From contig DAIDBB010000086.1 in assembly GCA_027310325.1 (NCBI GenBank), forward strand, positions 1 through 6,852: 6,852 nucleotides of DNA, read 5' to 3'. The notes below the pieces were generated by a model. It saw only the letters and a program-made list of their open reading frames with translations, was not told where the DNA came from and did not search any database. A program made the translations under genes and the position numbers. Position 1 is the stretch's first letter. Every line of letters starts with the position of its first letter. Of the stretch, positions 1 through 5,839 are shown in pieces. This stretch comes from a bacterium (GTDB taxonomy: Bacteria; Desulfobacterota; GWC2-55-46).

Positions 1-247
1 GAGCGAACACCACGCCTTCGGACAGACCGATACCATGGCCGGCGATTATGCCGAAGACCTCGCGGCCGCGATGCTGGCCTCTACACTCGGCATAACGCTC
101 GATGAAAACCTCGGATGGGATGAGAAAAAAGAGATATACAGGATAAGCGACAAGATAGTAAAGACGACCAATATCACCCAGTCCGCGATAGTAAAGAGCG
201 ACGGCCGGTACACCACGGTCGTTTCATCCGCGGTACTTGTGCCGTAG
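1..247 (+). CDS. pdaD: Pyruvoyl-dependent arginine decarboxylase, C-terminal part (5' end outside window)
   Basis: The reading frame is open from base 2 and gives 81 residues before TAG. It begins SEHHAFGQTD and continues through AGDYAEDLAA, MLASTLGI, a W-D-E-x-K-E-I-Y-R segment, a K-I-V-K-T-T-N-I-T-Q-S-A segment, and an end resembling TTVVSSAVLVP. I recognise this as the conserved C-terminal half of bacterial pyruvoyl-dependent arginine decarboxylases, which make agmatine from arginine for polyamine synthesis in the cytoplasm. The family self-cleaves at an internal serine to form the pyruvoyl group; that serine lies upstream of the window and cannot be checked. The Glu in SEHH may match the catalytic Glu of the archaeal enzyme, but this alignment is from memory. 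The internal ATG at 35 is not the start, because homology runs through it. A T-tract hairpin overlaps the stop, so the gene is probably the last of its transcript. Confidence 0.88.
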   Translation, partial: SEHHAFGQTDTMAGDYAEDLAAAMLASTLGITLDENLGWDEKKEIYRISDKIVKTTNITQSAIVKSDGRYTTVVSSAVLVP

Positions 248-256
248 CTTTTTTTT
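231..256 (+). terminator. Probable Rho-independent terminator overlapping the pdaD stop
   Basis: CGGTA (231-235) pairs with TGCCG (240-244) around a CTTG tetraloop, with one G-U wobble inside and a possible extra G-U pair outside (230/245). A three-base linker leads to eight consecutive T residues at 249-256. The stem is short, so termination may be partial. It uses the last codons and stop of pdaD as stem and linker, and would separate pdaD from the ligase genes downstream. Confidence 0.5.
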
Positions 257-328
257 AACGGGCAAGTTTTCGAAAAGGGGACGGGCGCCTGAAAAGCGCG
301 GGACCGGCGGGACTTAAACGGTATCGAA

Positions 329-1336
329 ATGAGAGTCGGACTCACTTACAATCTTAAAAAGGAAGCCGAGGCGGGCGTCCCTTCGGACTTCTACGCCGAA
401 TGCGACGAAATAGAGACCGTCGAGTCCGTAAAGGCGGCACTTCTCGAGCGCCACGAGGAGGTCGTGATGATCGAGGCGGACGAAGAAGCCTATGAGAAGC
501 TGAGGAAAACAAGGCCGGAGATGGTCTTCAATATGGCCGAGGGGATATGGGGCGAGAGCAGGGAGTCCCAGATGCCGGCGATAATGGAGATGCTCCGGAT
601 ACCTTACACGGGCTCATCCCCGCTCACGCTCGCGCTCTGCCTCAATAAGGCCAGGGCCAAGGAGGTCCTCTCCCATTACGGCATCCCCACCCCCAGGTTC
701 GTCGTCGCCGAGAGCCAGTCTCTTGAAGTCGAACGCCACCTTACTTTCCCGATGATAGTAAAGCCGCTCTTCGAGGGCTCGAGCAAAGGGATCAAGAACG
801 ATTCAATCGTCTCAAGCCGCGAGGAGCTTAAGGCAAGGGTCGCGACCATAGTAAACGAGTACAAGGAGCCCGCCCTGGTGGAAGAGTACATTGACGGCAG
901 GGAGTTCACGGTTGCCCTCCTGGGTAACGGCAGGGACCTCAAGACCCTCCCGATAGTGGAGATAAATTATTCATGCCTGCCGGAGGGGGTCAATCATATA
1001 TACTCATATGAGGCGAAGTGGGTTCTGGACAAGCCGGAAAACCCTCTTAATATCTTCAGCTGCCCGGCGGACGTGAATGAAAGGCTTAAAAAGGCGATCG
1101 AGAACGTCGCCAGGGACGCTTTCAGGGCCCTTGACGTCAAGGACTGGTGCAGGATAGATATAAGGCTTGATTCAAACGGGACGCCGCATATATTGGAGCT
1201 TAACCCCCTTCCGGGAATACTTATGGACCCGAACTGCAATTCCTGCTTCCCCAAGGCGGCAAGGGCCGCCGGGATGACCTTTGGGGGCCTCGTAAACGCC
1301 GTCGTGGACGCGGCGCGCGAGAGGTACGGGATATGA
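329..1336 (+). CDS. D-Ala-D-Ala ligase-like ATP-grasp enzyme (paralog 1)
   Basis: This 335-residue protein has the Ddl/ATP-grasp architecture: an N-terminal domain with N-M-A-E-G-I-W-G-E-S-R-E-S-Q-M-P (68-83), then Y-T-G-S-S-P-L-T (93-100), Lys145 in VKPLFEGSSKGI (glycine-rich ATP loop, 144-155), EEYIDGREF (185-193), omega-loop YEAKWV (227-232), and metal/phosphate residues Arg275, Asp277, Glu290 and Asn292. Ddl enzymes couple ATP hydrolysis to amide-bond formation through an acyl phosphate. Two features argue against a standard D-Ala-D-Ala ligase: Trp231 stands where E. coli DdlB has Tyr216, and NPLPGILMDPN replaces the usual N-T-x-P-G-M-T-x-x-S. The substrate is unknown. The ATG at 329 gives a typical family N-terminus (MRVGLTYNL) but lacks a clear Shine-Dalgarno sequence. 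The TGA stop overlaps the next start. Confidence 0.85.
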   Translation: MRVGLTYNLKKEAEAGVPSDFYAECDEIETVESVKAALLERHEEVVMIEADEEAYEKLRKTRPEMVFNMAEGIWGESRESQMPAIMEMLRIPYTGSSPLTLALCLNKARAKEVLSHYGIPTPRFVVAESQSLEVERHLTFPMIVKPLFEGSSKGIKNDSIVSSREELKARVATIVNEYKEPALVEEYIDGREFTVALLGNGRDLKTLPIVEINYSCLPEGVNHIYSYEAKWVLDKPENPLNIFSCPADVNERLKKAIENVARDAFRALDVKDWCRIDIRLDSNGTPHILELNPLPGILMDPNCNSCFPKAARAAGMTFGGLVNAVVDAARERYGI

Positions 1337-2388
1337 AAAAAAAGGTCAACATAATATTCAATGACGACGGCATCGACCACTATGTCCTCGACGGAAGGGA
1401 GATAAAGCTCGAGGACAACAATATAGCCGATACCGTAAAGGAAGTGGACGGGGCCCTCAGGAAAGAAGGGTTCGACACCCGCGTTACGCCCCTAAAGGGG
1501 TGCGACATCGGCGTGCTCGACGGCTTCATACGCGACATCAAGGGCGAGGACCAGCTGATATTCAACCTCTGCGAGGCGGCGTTCGGCAAAAGCAGTTTCG
1601 AGATGAACATCGCCGCCCTTCTCGAGCTTTACGGGCTCGAGCACACGGGGAGCGGCCCCCTTACGCTGGGCCTCGCTCTCGACAAGGGCCTTACCAAGGA
1701 CATTCTGAACAGCCGCGACATAATGACCCCCGAGTACGCGGTCCTGAGGGAACCGCCGACCAAGCTTAAAAGGAGCCTGAAGTTCCCTTTGATCGTCAAG
1801 CCCCTCAGGGAGGACGCCAGCATCGGCATAGACTCCGGGGCGGTGGTAAAGACGATGAAGGCACTGAGAAAAAGGGTCGAGTTCATAATAAATACCTTCA
1901 GGCAGCCGGCCATAGTCGAGGAGTACATAGACGGAAGGGAATTCAATATCGCGGTCCTCGGTAACGGCAGGGAAATACGGGCGTTGCCGCCCTCGGAGAT
2001 AGATTTTACGGAGTTCCCGGAAACGCTCCCGAGGATAGTCTGCTACGAGGCCAAGTGGGTCACGGAAAGCCCTCTTTATAAGAAGTCGAAGCCGGTCTGC
2101 CCCGCCAACGTGCCCGACTCCATGAGGGCCGAGCTCGAGAGCGTGGCCCTCAAGGCTTATGAGACCATGGGATGCAGGGATTACGCGAGGGTCGACGTGA
2201 GGGTCGGGGAGGACGGCAACATAAAGGTCCTTGAGGTGAACCCCAACCCCGACATATCGATAGACGCCGGGTTGGCGCGGGCCGCCAAGGCCGCGGGCCT
2301 CGAGTATCCGAAGCTTATCTCATCGATTGCCGAGGCCGCCTGCGCGAGATATCACGCGGTGGCGGAATCCGCGATCGAGTGCGTTTGA
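1333..2388 (+). CDS. D-Ala-D-Ala ligase-like ATP-grasp enzyme (paralog 2)
   Basis: This 351-residue protein is a tandem, diverged paralog of the preceding one. It has Lys156 in IVKPLREDASIGI (a degenerate ATP loop in which RED-A-S replaces E-G-S-S), EEYIDGREF at 196-204 (identical to paralog 1), YEAKWV at 238-243 (identical, with Trp at the DdlB Tyr216 position), and Arg286, Asp288, Glu301 and Asn303 for metal and ATP binding. The C-terminal substrate motif is NPNPDISID, which departs further from N-T-x-P-G-M-T. Catalytic ligase activity is therefore plausible, but D-Ala-D-Ala synthesis is doubtful. The ATG at 1333 overlaps the previous TGA (ATGA) and has AGAGGT at 1320-1325 as ribosome binding site, so the two are probably translated together, perhaps as partners. 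The extra C-terminal tail (about residues 341-351) looks unconserved. The TGA stop overlaps the ATG of an 11-codon mini-ORF. Confidence 0.85.
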   Translation: MKKKVNIIFNDDGIDHYVLDGREIKLEDNNIADTVKEVDGALRKEGFDTRVTPLKGCDIGVLDGFIRDIKGEDQLIFNLCEAAFGKSSFEMNIAALLELYGLEHTGSGPLTLGLALDKGLTKDILNSRDIMTPEYAVLREPPTKLKRSLKFPLIVKPLREDASIGIDSGAVVKTMKALRKRVEFIINTFRQPAIVEEYIDGREFNIAVLGNGREIRALPPSEIDFTEFPETLPRIVCYEAKWVTESPLYKKSKPVCPANVPDSMRAELESVALKAYETMGCRDYARVDVRVGEDGNIKVLEVNPNPDISIDAGLARAAKAAGLEYPKLISSIAEAACARYHAVAESAIECV

Positions 2389-2423
2389 TGCTTAAGGCCG
2401 TAAACGGCCCGCGTACGTTATGA
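2388..2423 (+). CDS. Candidate 11-codon coupling mini-ORF between ligase 2 and GNAT
   Basis: An ATG at 2388 overlaps the ligase 2 stop (TGATG). It reads MLKAVNGPRTL and stops at TGA 2421-2423, which overlaps the GNAT start (ATGA, 2420-2423). The mini-ORF thus bridges the whole gap with no untranslated base, and the GNAT gene has no evident Shine-Dalgarno sequence of its own. A role in passing terminating ribosomes to the GNAT start is inference; chance arrangement is possible. The peptide itself matches nothing I recognise. Confidence 0.3.
   Translation: MLKAVNGPRTL
2396..2409 (+). other. GC-rich hairpin in the ligase 2-GNAT gap
   Basis: GGCCG (2396-2400) and CGGCC (2405-2409) form a perfect five-base-pair stem with a TAAA loop, ending ten bases before the GNAT start. 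No T tract follows, so it is not an intrinsic terminator. It could modulate translation or mRNA stability between the two genes. Confidence 0.35.
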
Positions 2424-2914
2424 CGCATACCCGTATAAGGAAGGTATCGGCGCAGGACAGGCCCGCTCTGCTCGGCATCATAAACGCGACCGAGAACCTG
2501 AGCGCGGAGGAAAGGGACTGCGCGGTCGAACTTTTGGATATATACTTGAATGACCCGCTCCAAAAGGATTATTTCTTCATCGCGGCGGCGGACGGCTCTA
2601 ACCGGCCTCTTGGCTACGTATGCTACGGGAAAACGCCGCTTACCGACGCCGTTTACGACCTGTACTGGATACTCGTCCATCCGGACAAGAGGCGCTCCGG
2701 GATAGGCGGAAGGCTTCTTGAACATGCCGAGGAGATACTGAAAAGAGAGGGCGCAAGGGTCCTCGTGGCCGAGACATCGGGGCTTAAGACTTACGAGGCG
2801 GCAAGAGGGTTTTATCTCAAGAACGGGTTCATCGAGGAGGCGCGGGTCAGGGAGTTTTACAAGCCGGGCGATGACCTCGTCGTTTACGTAAAAAGGATAA
2901 AGAGGTCCGCGTAA
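2420..2914 (+). CDS. GNAT-family N-acetyltransferase
   Basis: The 164-residue protein fits one GNAT domain. The beta4/alpha3 acetyl-CoA pyrophosphate-binding signature is V-H-P-D-K-R-R-S-G-I-G-G-R-L-L (86-100), with the loop at Arg91-Gly97. Further signatures are AETSG (117-121), the beta5-alpha4 segment A-A-R-G-F-Y-L-K-N-G-F (127-137), and a C-terminal F-Y-K-P-G-D-D-L-V-V-Y-V-K. These support transfer of an acetyl group from acetyl-CoA, but the acceptor cannot be read from the sequence. It lies 31 bases after ligase 2 and 31 before the methyltransferase, on the same strand, so a shared transcript is likely. The product of the ligases is one candidate substrate (inference). The ATG at 2420 is the only good start after the in-frame stop at 2393; no Shine-Dalgarno sequence is visible, which fits translational coupling. 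Confidence 0.85.
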   Translation: MTHTRIRKVSAQDRPALLGIINATENLSAEERDCAVELLDIYLNDPLQKDYFFIAAADGSNRPLGYVCYGKTPLTDAVYDLYWILVHPDKRRSGIGGRLLEHAEEILKREGARVLVAETSGLKTYEAARGFYLKNGFIEEARVREFYKPGDDLVVYVKRIKRSA

Positions 2915-2932
2915 GTCAAAGCTTAGAGAGAA

Positions 2933-2938
2933 AGGTGG
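2933..2938 (+). promoter_or_regulatory. Ribosome binding site supporting the TTG start of the methyltransferase
   Basis: AGGTGG at 2933-2938 lies seven bases before TTG 2946. It is the best Shine-Dalgarno match in this gap and decides in favour of the TTG start. Confidence 0.6.
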
Positions 2939-2945
2939 GTATAAA

Positions 2946-3563
2946 TTGGAGCTTGAAAGCATAAAAAAGATATACGCCGGGTATTCAAACGTCTACGACG
3001 CGCTCTTTAAGCGTTTTTTTTACCCGAGGATAAAGCACGCCATCTCGTACATGGACATAAAGCCCGGCGACAGGATCCTCGACGTCGGCGTCGGCACCGG
3101 CCTTTCGCTTTCCGTATTTCCGAGATACTGCAAGGTTGTGGGGATAGACCTTTCGACGGAGATGCTCCGGAAGGCCAAGGAGAAGATAGAGGCAAACCAT
3201 CTTAATAACATCAAGGTCATGTCGATGGACGCGATGTGCGTGGGCTTCAAGGACGACTCCTTCGACAAGGTCTTTATCTCCCACGTGGTCACCGTCGTCC
3301 CGGACCCGTACAAGGTCATGTCCGAAGTGAGGAGGGTATGCAGAAAAGGCGGCCAGGTGGTGATAGTAAACCACTTCAAGAGCAAGAATAAGGTCATCGA
3401 AACGGTGGAAAAGATTATAAACCCGGTCTGCAAGAAGATAGGCTGGAGGTCGGACCTCTGCCTTAACGAATTTCTGGACAAGTCCGGGCTAAACGTAAAG
3501 CAGAAGTACATGCTTAAAAAACTCGATTTCTGGCACATCGTCTTCGCCACTAATGAAAAATAG
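2946..3563 (+). CDS. Class I SAM-dependent methyltransferase, PmtA/UbiE-like
   Basis: This 205-residue protein has a Rossmann methyltransferase fold: motif I ILDVGVGTGLSL (44-55), GIDLSTEML (66-74) with the acidic residue that binds the SAM ribose, Asp95 in MSMDAM, and a motif IV-like F-D-K-V-F-I-S-H-V (106-114). The N-terminal Y-S-N-V-Y-D and the G-V-G-T-G-L-S-L form of motif I resemble Rhodobacter-type phosphatidylethanolamine N-methyltransferases (PmtA), which work at the inner face of the membrane. The assignment to a phospholipid substrate is tentative, because ubiquinone/menaquinone and small-molecule methyltransferases share this core. No membrane segment is seen. TTG is the start, supported by AGGTGG seven bases upstream. 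The gene follows the GNAT by 31 bases and may belong to the same transcript, either as lipid enzyme or as a tailoring enzyme for the ligase product. Confidence 0.8.
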   Translation: MELESIKKIYAGYSNVYDALFKRFFYPRIKHAISYMDIKPGDRILDVGVGTGLSLSVFPRYCKVVGIDLSTEMLRKAKEKIEANHLNNIKVMSMDAMCVGFKDDSFDKVFISHVVTVVPDPYKVMSEVRRVCRKGGQVVIVNHFKSKNKVIETVEKIINPVCKKIGWRSDLCLNEFLDKSGLNVKQKYMLKKLDFWHIVFATNEK

Positions 3564-3621
3564 CCTCCGGAAACGCATCCGGCCTCCCCGGCCCCTATAA
3601 AGTAAAAACAAAAAGACGATT

Positions 3622-4092
3622 TTGTGCGCTCAAAATGAAATCCTCTCCGGTCACAGGATCCAGCTCATGACCGTCGAAGACCTTGACGAGGTCCTTCGGA
3701 TCGAAAGGGACTCCTTTCCCAAGCCCTGGACAAGGGACCAGTTCGAGAGCGAGCTCAAGAACCCGGTCTCGACGGCCTATGCCCTCAAGGTGACCGAGGG
3801 GGGCAAGGAAAAGCTCGGGGCCTACATAATATTCTGGGTCGTACACGGCGAGGCCCACGTGCTCGATATAGCCGTGAACCCGGGGATGAGGCGCAGGGGC
3901 CTTGCGACCGCGCTCCTTGACGCCGCCCTTGAACAGATGCGCAGAAACATGGTATATGAGGTCTTCCTCGAGGTAAGGATGTCCAACTGGTCCGCGATAA
4001 GCCTCTACAGGAAGTTCGGGTTCAGGGAAAGCTTCATAAGAAGAAACTATTACGGCGACGAGGACGCCATAGTGATGACACTCGTCTTTTGA
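3622..4092 (+). CDS. rimI: RimI-type GNAT acetyltransferase (ribosomal protein S18-alanine N-acetyltransferase family)
   Basis: The 156-residue protein has the RimI layout: I-E-R-D-S-F-P-K-P-W (27-36), acetyl-CoA loop M-R-R-R-G-L-A-T (89-96), LEVRMSN (116-122), S-L-Y-R-K-F-G-F (127-134), and the C-terminal I-R-R-N-Y-Y followed by E-D-A-I-V-M. Glu117 and Tyr129 match the catalytic pair described in Salmonella RimI (Glu103 and Tyr115). In enterobacteria RimI acetylates the N-terminal Ala of ribosomal protein S18; some homologues have wider targets. TTG 3622 keeps the first beta strand (H-R-I-Q-L) and follows an in-frame stop at 3598, but has no Shine-Dalgarno sequence. ATG 3667 has AGGA at 3655-3658 but would remove that strand, so the upstream start is preferred with moderate certainty. 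pyrK follows after 15 bases. Confidence 0.85.
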   Translation: MCAQNEILSGHRIQLMTVEDLDEVLRIERDSFPKPWTRDQFESELKNPVSTAYALKVTEGGKEKLGAYIIFWVVHGEAHVLDIAVNPGMRRRGLATALLDAALEQMRRNMVYEVFLEVRMSNWSAISLYRKFGFRESFIRRNYYGDEDAIVMTLVF

Positions 4093-4107
4093 CGGACACT
4101 TACTGAC

Positions 4108-4905
4108 ATGGAAGAAAAGCCTAAAAAGATCCTATACAACAGGCAGGCGTCGGCCCATTATTACAGGATGGGCATTTCCTGGGCCACGCCAACGATTGCG
4201 CCCGGACAGTTCGTAATGGTAAGGGTGACCGACGGGCTCGACCCCCTTTTAAGGAGGCCCTTCGGCATCTATAATATTCTCGGGCCGAAGGGGAAGTCCA
4301 GGGGGACCGGGATAGAGCTCCTTTACAAGGTCGTCGGCAAGGGGACCAGGATACTCTCGACGAGGAAGCCCGGGGATGATATCGACGTCATAGGTCCGCT
4401 CGGCGACGGGTTCCCTTACCCCTCGGGCTTCAGGAAGGTAATAATGGTTGCCGGAGGGATGGGCTTAGTGCCGCTTTACCTCATGGCAAAGGAGCTTCAC
4501 GGCGCTACCCTCCTCTTCGGAGCAAGGGCCAGGGAAGAGACCGTTTTTATAAAGGACTTCAGGAAGTTCATGCGCAATGTCAAGGTGGCCACGGAAGACG
4601 GAAGTTACGGCAGGAAGGGGCTCGTAACCGAACTCCTTGAAGAGGAGATTTCGTCGGGCTCGGTCATATACGCATGCGGACCCATAGGGATGCTTAAGCA
4701 GGCATCCGCCATCGCGCGGCGGGCGGATGTTAAATGCTTCGTCTCGCTTGAGCGCTCAATGGCCTGCGGCATAGGAGTATGTCTCGGGTGCGCGGTAAAA
4801 TCGAGGCCGCACAAGGGTTCCGGGAGCGGAGTCTACAGGATGGTCTGCTCAGACGGCCCGGTCTTCGACAGCGCCGACATAGACTGGGACTCTTTTAACC
4901 TATGA
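4108..4905 (+). CDS. pyrK: Dihydroorotate dehydrogenase B (NAD+), electron transfer subunit
   Basis: The 265-residue protein is of typical PyrK length. The FAD-binding beta barrel carries R-R-P-F-G-I (49-54, equivalent to the usual R-R-P-x-S-I), the NAD-binding domain has VAGGMGLVP (114-122), and YACGP occurs at 188-192. The C-terminal [2Fe-2S] ligands are Cys220, Cys225, Cys228 and Cys247 (C-x4-C-x2-C-x18-C). In the PyrD2-PyrK2 complex this subunit passes electrons from the FMN of PyrD through the iron-sulfur cluster and FAD to NAD+, in the fourth step of de novo UMP synthesis. The ATG at 4108 gives a normal N-terminus but has only a weak ribosome binding site. Its TGA overlaps the pyrD ATG (ATGA), in keeping with stoichiometric production of the two subunits. 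Confidence 0.95.
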   Translation: MEEKPKKILYNRQASAHYYRMGISWATPTIAPGQFVMVRVTDGLDPLLRRPFGIYNILGPKGKSRGTGIELLYKVVGKGTRILSTRKPGDDIDVIGPLGDGFPYPSGFRKVIMVAGGMGLVPLYLMAKELHGATLLFGARAREETVFIKDFRKFMRNVKVATEDGSYGRKGLVTELLEEEISSGSVIYACGPIGMLKQASAIARRADVKCFVSLERSMACGIGVCLGCAVKSRPHKGSGSGVYRMVCSDGPVFDSADIDWDSFNL

Positions 4906-5831
4906 ATAAGGGCGTAAAAAAAACAAGCCGCCTGGCGGTTGAAATTGCCGGGATACGGTTCAAAAACCCTGTACTGACGGCCTCAGGCACCTTCGGATAC
5001 GGCTCCGAGTATGCCCCGTATACGGACCTCGGCAGGCTCGGAGGCATCGTGGTGAAGGGCCTTTCGCTTGAGCCGCGGGCAGGAAACCCCGGCCCCAGGA
5101 CGGTCGAGACGCCTTCGGGGATGCTTAACGCCATCGGGCTTCAAAACGTGGGCGTAGAGAGCTTCATAAAGGAAAAGATGCCCTTCCTTAGACGTCTTAA
5201 GACCAACGTCATAGCCAATATCTTCGGCGAGACCGTGGAGGATTACAAAGAGGTCGCAAGGAGGCTTGACGGTGTGGCCGGGCTGACTGCGCTTGAGATA
5301 AACATCTCATGCCCGAACGTAAAAAAGGGCGGCATCGCTTTCGGGGTCGTCCCAACTGAGGCGCACAGGGTGGTATCCGCCGTAAAAAGCTCGGTCGGGC
5401 TGCCCGTCATAACAAAGCTTTCGCCCAACGTAACGGATATAAGAGTAATGGTAAAGGCGGTCGAGGAGGCAGGGACCGACGCCGTCTCGCTAATAAATAC
5501 CATAACTGGGATGGCAGTGGACGTGGAGAAGAGAAGGGCGCTGCTCGCCACAAAAACAGGGGGGCTATCCGGGCCAGCGATAAGGCCCATAGCCGTAAGG
5601 ATGGTCTGGGAGGCGGCCCAGGTCGCGACCAGGCCGATAATAGGCATAGGCGGCATAATGACCGCGAAAGACGCCCTTGAGTTCATCATCGCCGGCGCCT
5701 CCGCCGTCCAGATAGGGACGGCCAATTTCGTTGACCCCGACTCCGCGGTCAAGGCCGTAGACGGGATCGAGGAGTATCTAAAAAGGCACAGGACCTCCGT
5801 TAAGGACCTTATCGGGTCGCTTAAGGCCTGA
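4902..5831 (+). CDS. pyrD: Dihydroorotate dehydrogenase B (NAD+), catalytic subunit (class 1B)
   Basis: The 309-residue TIM-barrel enzyme oxidises dihydroorotate to orotate using FMN. It shows NPVLTASGTFGYG (22-34), VVKGLSLEPRAGNPGPR (50-66) and GMLNAIGLQN (73-82), followed by the active-site NISCPNV with Cys137 as the catalytic base, a residue typical of class 1 enzymes (class 2 has Ser). Further motifs are T-K-L-S-P-N (171-176), S-L-I-N-T (196-200) and the FMN phosphate site GIGGI (248-252) with A-S-A-V-Q-I-G-T (266-273). Adjacent pyrK and the family signature place it in class 1B. No strong Shine-Dalgarno sequence precedes the ATG at 4902; translation is probably coupled to pyrK through the ATGA overlap. 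The gene ends eight bases before the stop of the convergent PEBP gene. Confidence 0.96.
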   Translation: MNKGVKKTSRLAVEIAGIRFKNPVLTASGTFGYGSEYAPYTDLGRLGGIVVKGLSLEPRAGNPGPRTVETPSGMLNAIGLQNVGVESFIKEKMPFLRRLKTNVIANIFGETVEDYKEVARRLDGVAGLTALEINISCPNVKKGGIAFGVVPTEAHRVVSAVKSSVGLPVITKLSPNVTDIRVMVKAVEEAGTDAVSLINTITGMAVDVEKRRALLATKTGGLSGPAIRPIAVRMVWEAAQVATRPIIGIGGIMTAKDALEFIIAGASAVQIGTANFVDPDSAVKAVDGIEEYLKRHRTSVKDLIGSLKA

Positions 5832-5839
5832 GGCCGCCC

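Noticed and set aside
329..2388. Annotating either ATP-grasp gene as housekeeping ddl
   Set aside because: The fold is right, but Trp at the DdlB Tyr216 position, the altered N-T-P-G-M-T segment, the tandem arrangement and the absence of mur genes argue against a confident ddl symbol.
2315..2962. 215-residue minus-strand open frame across the ligase 2 end and the GNAT gene
   Set aside because: It lies antisense to a well-supported GNAT gene, has no recognisable domain and a low-complexity, Arg/Pro-rich composition typical of shadow frames in GC-rich DNA.
3020..3550. 176-residue minus-strand open frame
   Set aside because: It is antisense to the methyltransferase, which has clear SAM-binding motifs; no family resemblance is seen in the antisense product.
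3567..3582. CCGGA/TCCGG hairpin after the methyltransferase stop, as a terminator
   Set aside because: The stem is only five pairs with a six-base loop, competes with an adjacent GGCC pairing, and no T tract follows. It does not convincingly end the transcript before rimI.
5243..5752. 169-residue minus-strand open frame
   Set aside because: It is antisense to pyrD, whose catalytic and FMN motifs are intact; the Ala/Thr/Ser-rich product is a typical shadow.
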